Origin: Vulgatibacter sp035565615
Lineage (GTDB): Bacteria > Myxococcota > Myxococcia > Myxococcales > Vulgatibacteraceae
Reading direction: 5' to 3'
DNA: 6,144 bases
Assembly (NCBI GenBank): GCA_035565615.1
Contig: DATMSB010000032.1
Span: 1 to 6,144 of the forward strand
The notes beneath the pieces were generated by a model. The model was not told the DNA's origin, made no database searches, and saw only the letters and a list, made by a program, of their open reading frames with translations. Position 1 is the first letter of the stretch. Each line of letters opens with the position of its first letter. Of this stretch, positions 5,281 through 6,144 are shown one piece after another. The position numbers and the translations under genes are program-made.

Positions 5281-5545
5281 GGTCGGAGAAACTGTACGAT
5301 TCTTCTTCGGCCTAGAGCCGAAGGCAATCGTCGAATCGCAGGATAGTAGGAGATCCCTTCGGATCTTGATCGGGGGACCTTCCCTCGTCCAGCACTTGCC
5401 ATCTCTCTTGCGCAATAGAAAGAAGGTCTCAGAGCGCAGGATGAGCAGCGTGGGCCAATTGAGGTACCTTGCCCTCGGTCATGCCGTAGAGGCTGGAGGT
5501 ACCGGATGGCTTCTCGCCCAACTTCGGATGCGTTCTTCTTCGTAG
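5279..5545 (+). CDS. Doubtful small protein frame, 88 aa
   Basis: The frame begins MVGETVRFFFGLEPKAIVES right at the end of the A+T tract and ends at TAG 5543-5545, overlapping the next gene by 40 nt. There is no Shine-Dalgarno sequence; with TACAAT at 5265-5270 as a -10 the mRNA could be almost leaderless. Composition is mildly coding-like (RYLALGHAVEAGGTGWLLAQL reads as a plausible helix) but third positions are less GC-biased than in the IS genes, and two hairpins lie within it. I recognise no domain. It could be a genuine small gene coupled to 5506-6015, the remains of an N-terminal part of that gene displaced by a frameshift, or non-coding leader. Confidence is low. Confidence 0.28.
   Translation: MVGETVRFFFGLEPKAIVESQDSRRSLRILIGGPSLVQHLPSLLRNRKKVSERRMSSVGQLRYLALGHAVEAGGTGWLLAQLRMRSSS
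5296..5331 (+). repeat. Extended hairpin
   Basis: Outer arms ACGATT/AATCGT (5296-5301, 5326-5331) enclose a small internal loop and perfect inner arms CTTCGGC/GCCGAAG (5305-5311, 5317-5323) with a CTAGA loop. It is not followed by a T-run on either strand, so a standard intrinsic terminator is unlikely. It may be a leader structure or a protein-binding site; the arms also fall inside the doubtful 5279-5545 frame. Confidence 0.5.
5351..5366 (+). repeat. Small perfect hairpin
   Basis: Arms AGATCC/GGATCT surround a CTTC loop, 20 bp downstream of the larger hairpin. No T-run follows. Together the two hairpins could structure the 5' end of a transcript starting near the A+T tract; by itself this one could be chance. 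Confidence 0.35.
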
Positions 5546-6015
5546 ATGTCGCTGTGAAGCGACTTGCCGCAAAGTACGGCATCGACCGCTTCGTCATGGC
5601 GGATGCGTTTCACGTCGCCCGCTCAGCACGGCAATTGGCGAAGGTACTGGTCACGCTTCGTACTTGGTCCTCGACCAAGAAGCCGCTCGTACCTGAGAAC
5701 CTCGTCTACCCGGACGGCGTCCCTCGGGGCGAGGTGGACTGGGAAAGCGTTGCTGACAGATCCTCTGCGTTGCCGTTCTCCCGGCAGAGCCTCGCCGAAG
5801 AGGTTCAGAGCGGCTTCAAGACAGTGCTCGACTACATGGAAGGATCCGACGCGCTCTTGGTAGAGGCGGCCGAGTTGATGCAAGAAACCCGCAGGCTGAT
5901 GGAGCGCACGAGCGCGTTTCGGGAGAAGCTGCAGAACGCGCCTCCGACCCCTCGGCTACTTCAGCAGGTGCGTGAGAAGCTCGACACCGCCGCCGCCCTT
6001 TGGGGGCTCTCATGA
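5506..6015 (+). CDS. Hypothetical protein, 169 aa, 3' end probably IS-derived
   Basis: I do not recognise this protein. It starts MASRPTSDAFFFVDVAVKRL with GGAGG (5495-5499) at 6 nt from the ATG, so the start is well supported. There is no signal peptide or membrane helix. Residues about 10-50 (VDVAVKRLAAKYGIDRFVMADAFHVARSARQLAKVL, in shortened view) look like a mixed helix/strand region. The second half is strongly helical and charged (LVEAAELMQETRRLMERTSA, then a helix to LQQVREKLDTAAAL), suggesting a coiled coil or helical bundle. The final codons (TGG GGG CTC TCA TGA) coincide with the terminus of the ISL3-type element starting near 6002, so the native C-terminus is probably missing and the stop supplied by the IS. 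The stop overlaps the IS transposase stop, tail to tail, by 6 nt. Confidence 0.6.
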   Translation: MASRPTSDAFFFVDVAVKRLAAKYGIDRFVMADAFHVARSARQLAKVLVTLRTWSSTKKPLVPENLVYPDGVPRGEVDWESVADRSSALPFSRQSLAEEVQSGFKTVLDYMEGSDALLVEAAELMQETRRLMERTSAFREKLQNAPPTPRLLQQVREKLDTAAALWGLS

Positions 6016-6144
6016 CATGTTTGTGGGTGCCTGAAGGCGTCCCGGCAGGGGTGGGCAGAGTCCTGACAGCTTGAGCATCGCGAGGTTGATCAGCGAGCCG
6101 ACGTGATGGAAGCCGTGGGCGATCCGGACGAGTAGACGGAGCTG
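6002..6144 (-). mobile_element. End of an ISL3-type insertion sequence (rest outside the window)
   Basis: A minus-strand transposase C-terminus enters from the right edge and stops at 6010-6012, right at a sequence GGGGGCTCTCATGACATG (6002-6019) followed by TTTGTGGG. This GC-rich start with a CTCTnnnGACAT...TTGTGGG pattern resembles terminal repeats of ISL3 elements in high-GC bacteria as I remember them. The exact end base is uncertain by a few positions. The element most likely inserted into or just beyond the 5506 gene. ISL3 elements duplicate 8 bp; the second copy would be off the window. Confidence 0.5.
6010..6144 (-). CDS. ISL3-type transposase, C-terminal 44 residues
   Basis: The visible part reads QLRLLVRIAHGFHHVGSLIN, then LAMLKLSGLCPPLPGRLQAP and TNMS before TGA at 6010-6012. 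In ISL3-family (IS204/IS1001/IS1096/IS1165) transposases of high-GC bacteria the last catalytic Glu is followed by a segment of the form K(I/V)RL(I/V)xRxA(F/Y)GF, then SPEALIALAMLxLGG and a PxLPGR ending. The match to this tail is good in order and spacing. The catalytic residues and N-terminal zinc-finger/HTH region are outside the window, so activity cannot be judged. The ending within the element's terminal repeat is usual. Another DDE family with a similar tail is the main alternative. Confidence 0.65.
   Translation of the reverse strand, partial: QLRLLVRIAHGFHHVGSLINLAMLKLSGLCPPLPGRLQAPTNMS

Noticed and set aside
5106..5597. 163-codon minus-strand frame
   Set aside because: It runs through the A+T tract as IYIVIKIYK, is low-complexity and serine/arginine-rich, and opposes the better supported 5506 gene.

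Overview
The window looks like an IS-rich accessory stretch of a high-GC bacterium. GC-rich third codon positions, strong GGAGG-type ribosome binding sites and the style of the secreted and transposase proteins fit a myxobacterium-like (Myxococcota/deltaproteobacterial) host, but that is inference; no housekeeping or RNA gene is present to fix the taxon. Three different insertion sequences account for roughly half of the window: the end of an IS66-type element at the left edge, a complete IS21-type element in the middle, and the end of an ISL3-type element at the right edge.

Left part (1-2129). An IS66-type end (terminal GTAAGCG on the minus strand at 140, with the start of a transposase-like frame at 61) has cut a small minus-strand gene that begins at 308. 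A 139-bp divergent intergenic region with two inverted repeats separates it from an unrecognised 318-aa plus-strand gene (448-1404). This converges on a minus-strand gene (2064-1441) for a small secreted protein with four cysteines.

Middle (2130-4908). This is an IS21-family element of 2779 bp, bounded by TG...CA ends, imperfect 26-bp terminal inverted repeats and a perfect 6-bp target duplication (GCTTCT). It carries istA and istB on the minus strand, overlapping by 14 nt. istB looks intact. istA keeps all the expected D, D, E residues but is split by a frameshift just before the second catalytic aspartate. Ten copies of a 20-bp site, in inverted orientation at the two ends and mostly spaced exactly 24 bp apart, form the likely IstA-binding arrays (seven at the istA end, three at the istB end). 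The istB-side terminus carries an outward-facing TTGACA that points at the secreted-protein gene 66 bp away.

Right part (4909-6144). About 370 bp with no convincing gene leads to a striking 30-bp tract that is 29/30 A+T, followed by two perfect hairpins, a doubtful small frame (5279-5545) and a better supported unrecognised gene with a GGAGG site (5506-6015). The 3' end of that gene runs into the terminus of an ISL3-type element, whose transposase C-terminus occupies 6010-6144 on the minus strand. I found no new defence, biosynthetic or other multi-gene system. The points of most interest are the periodic terminal arrays, the split istA, the outward -35 and the three separate IS/host-gene junctions.
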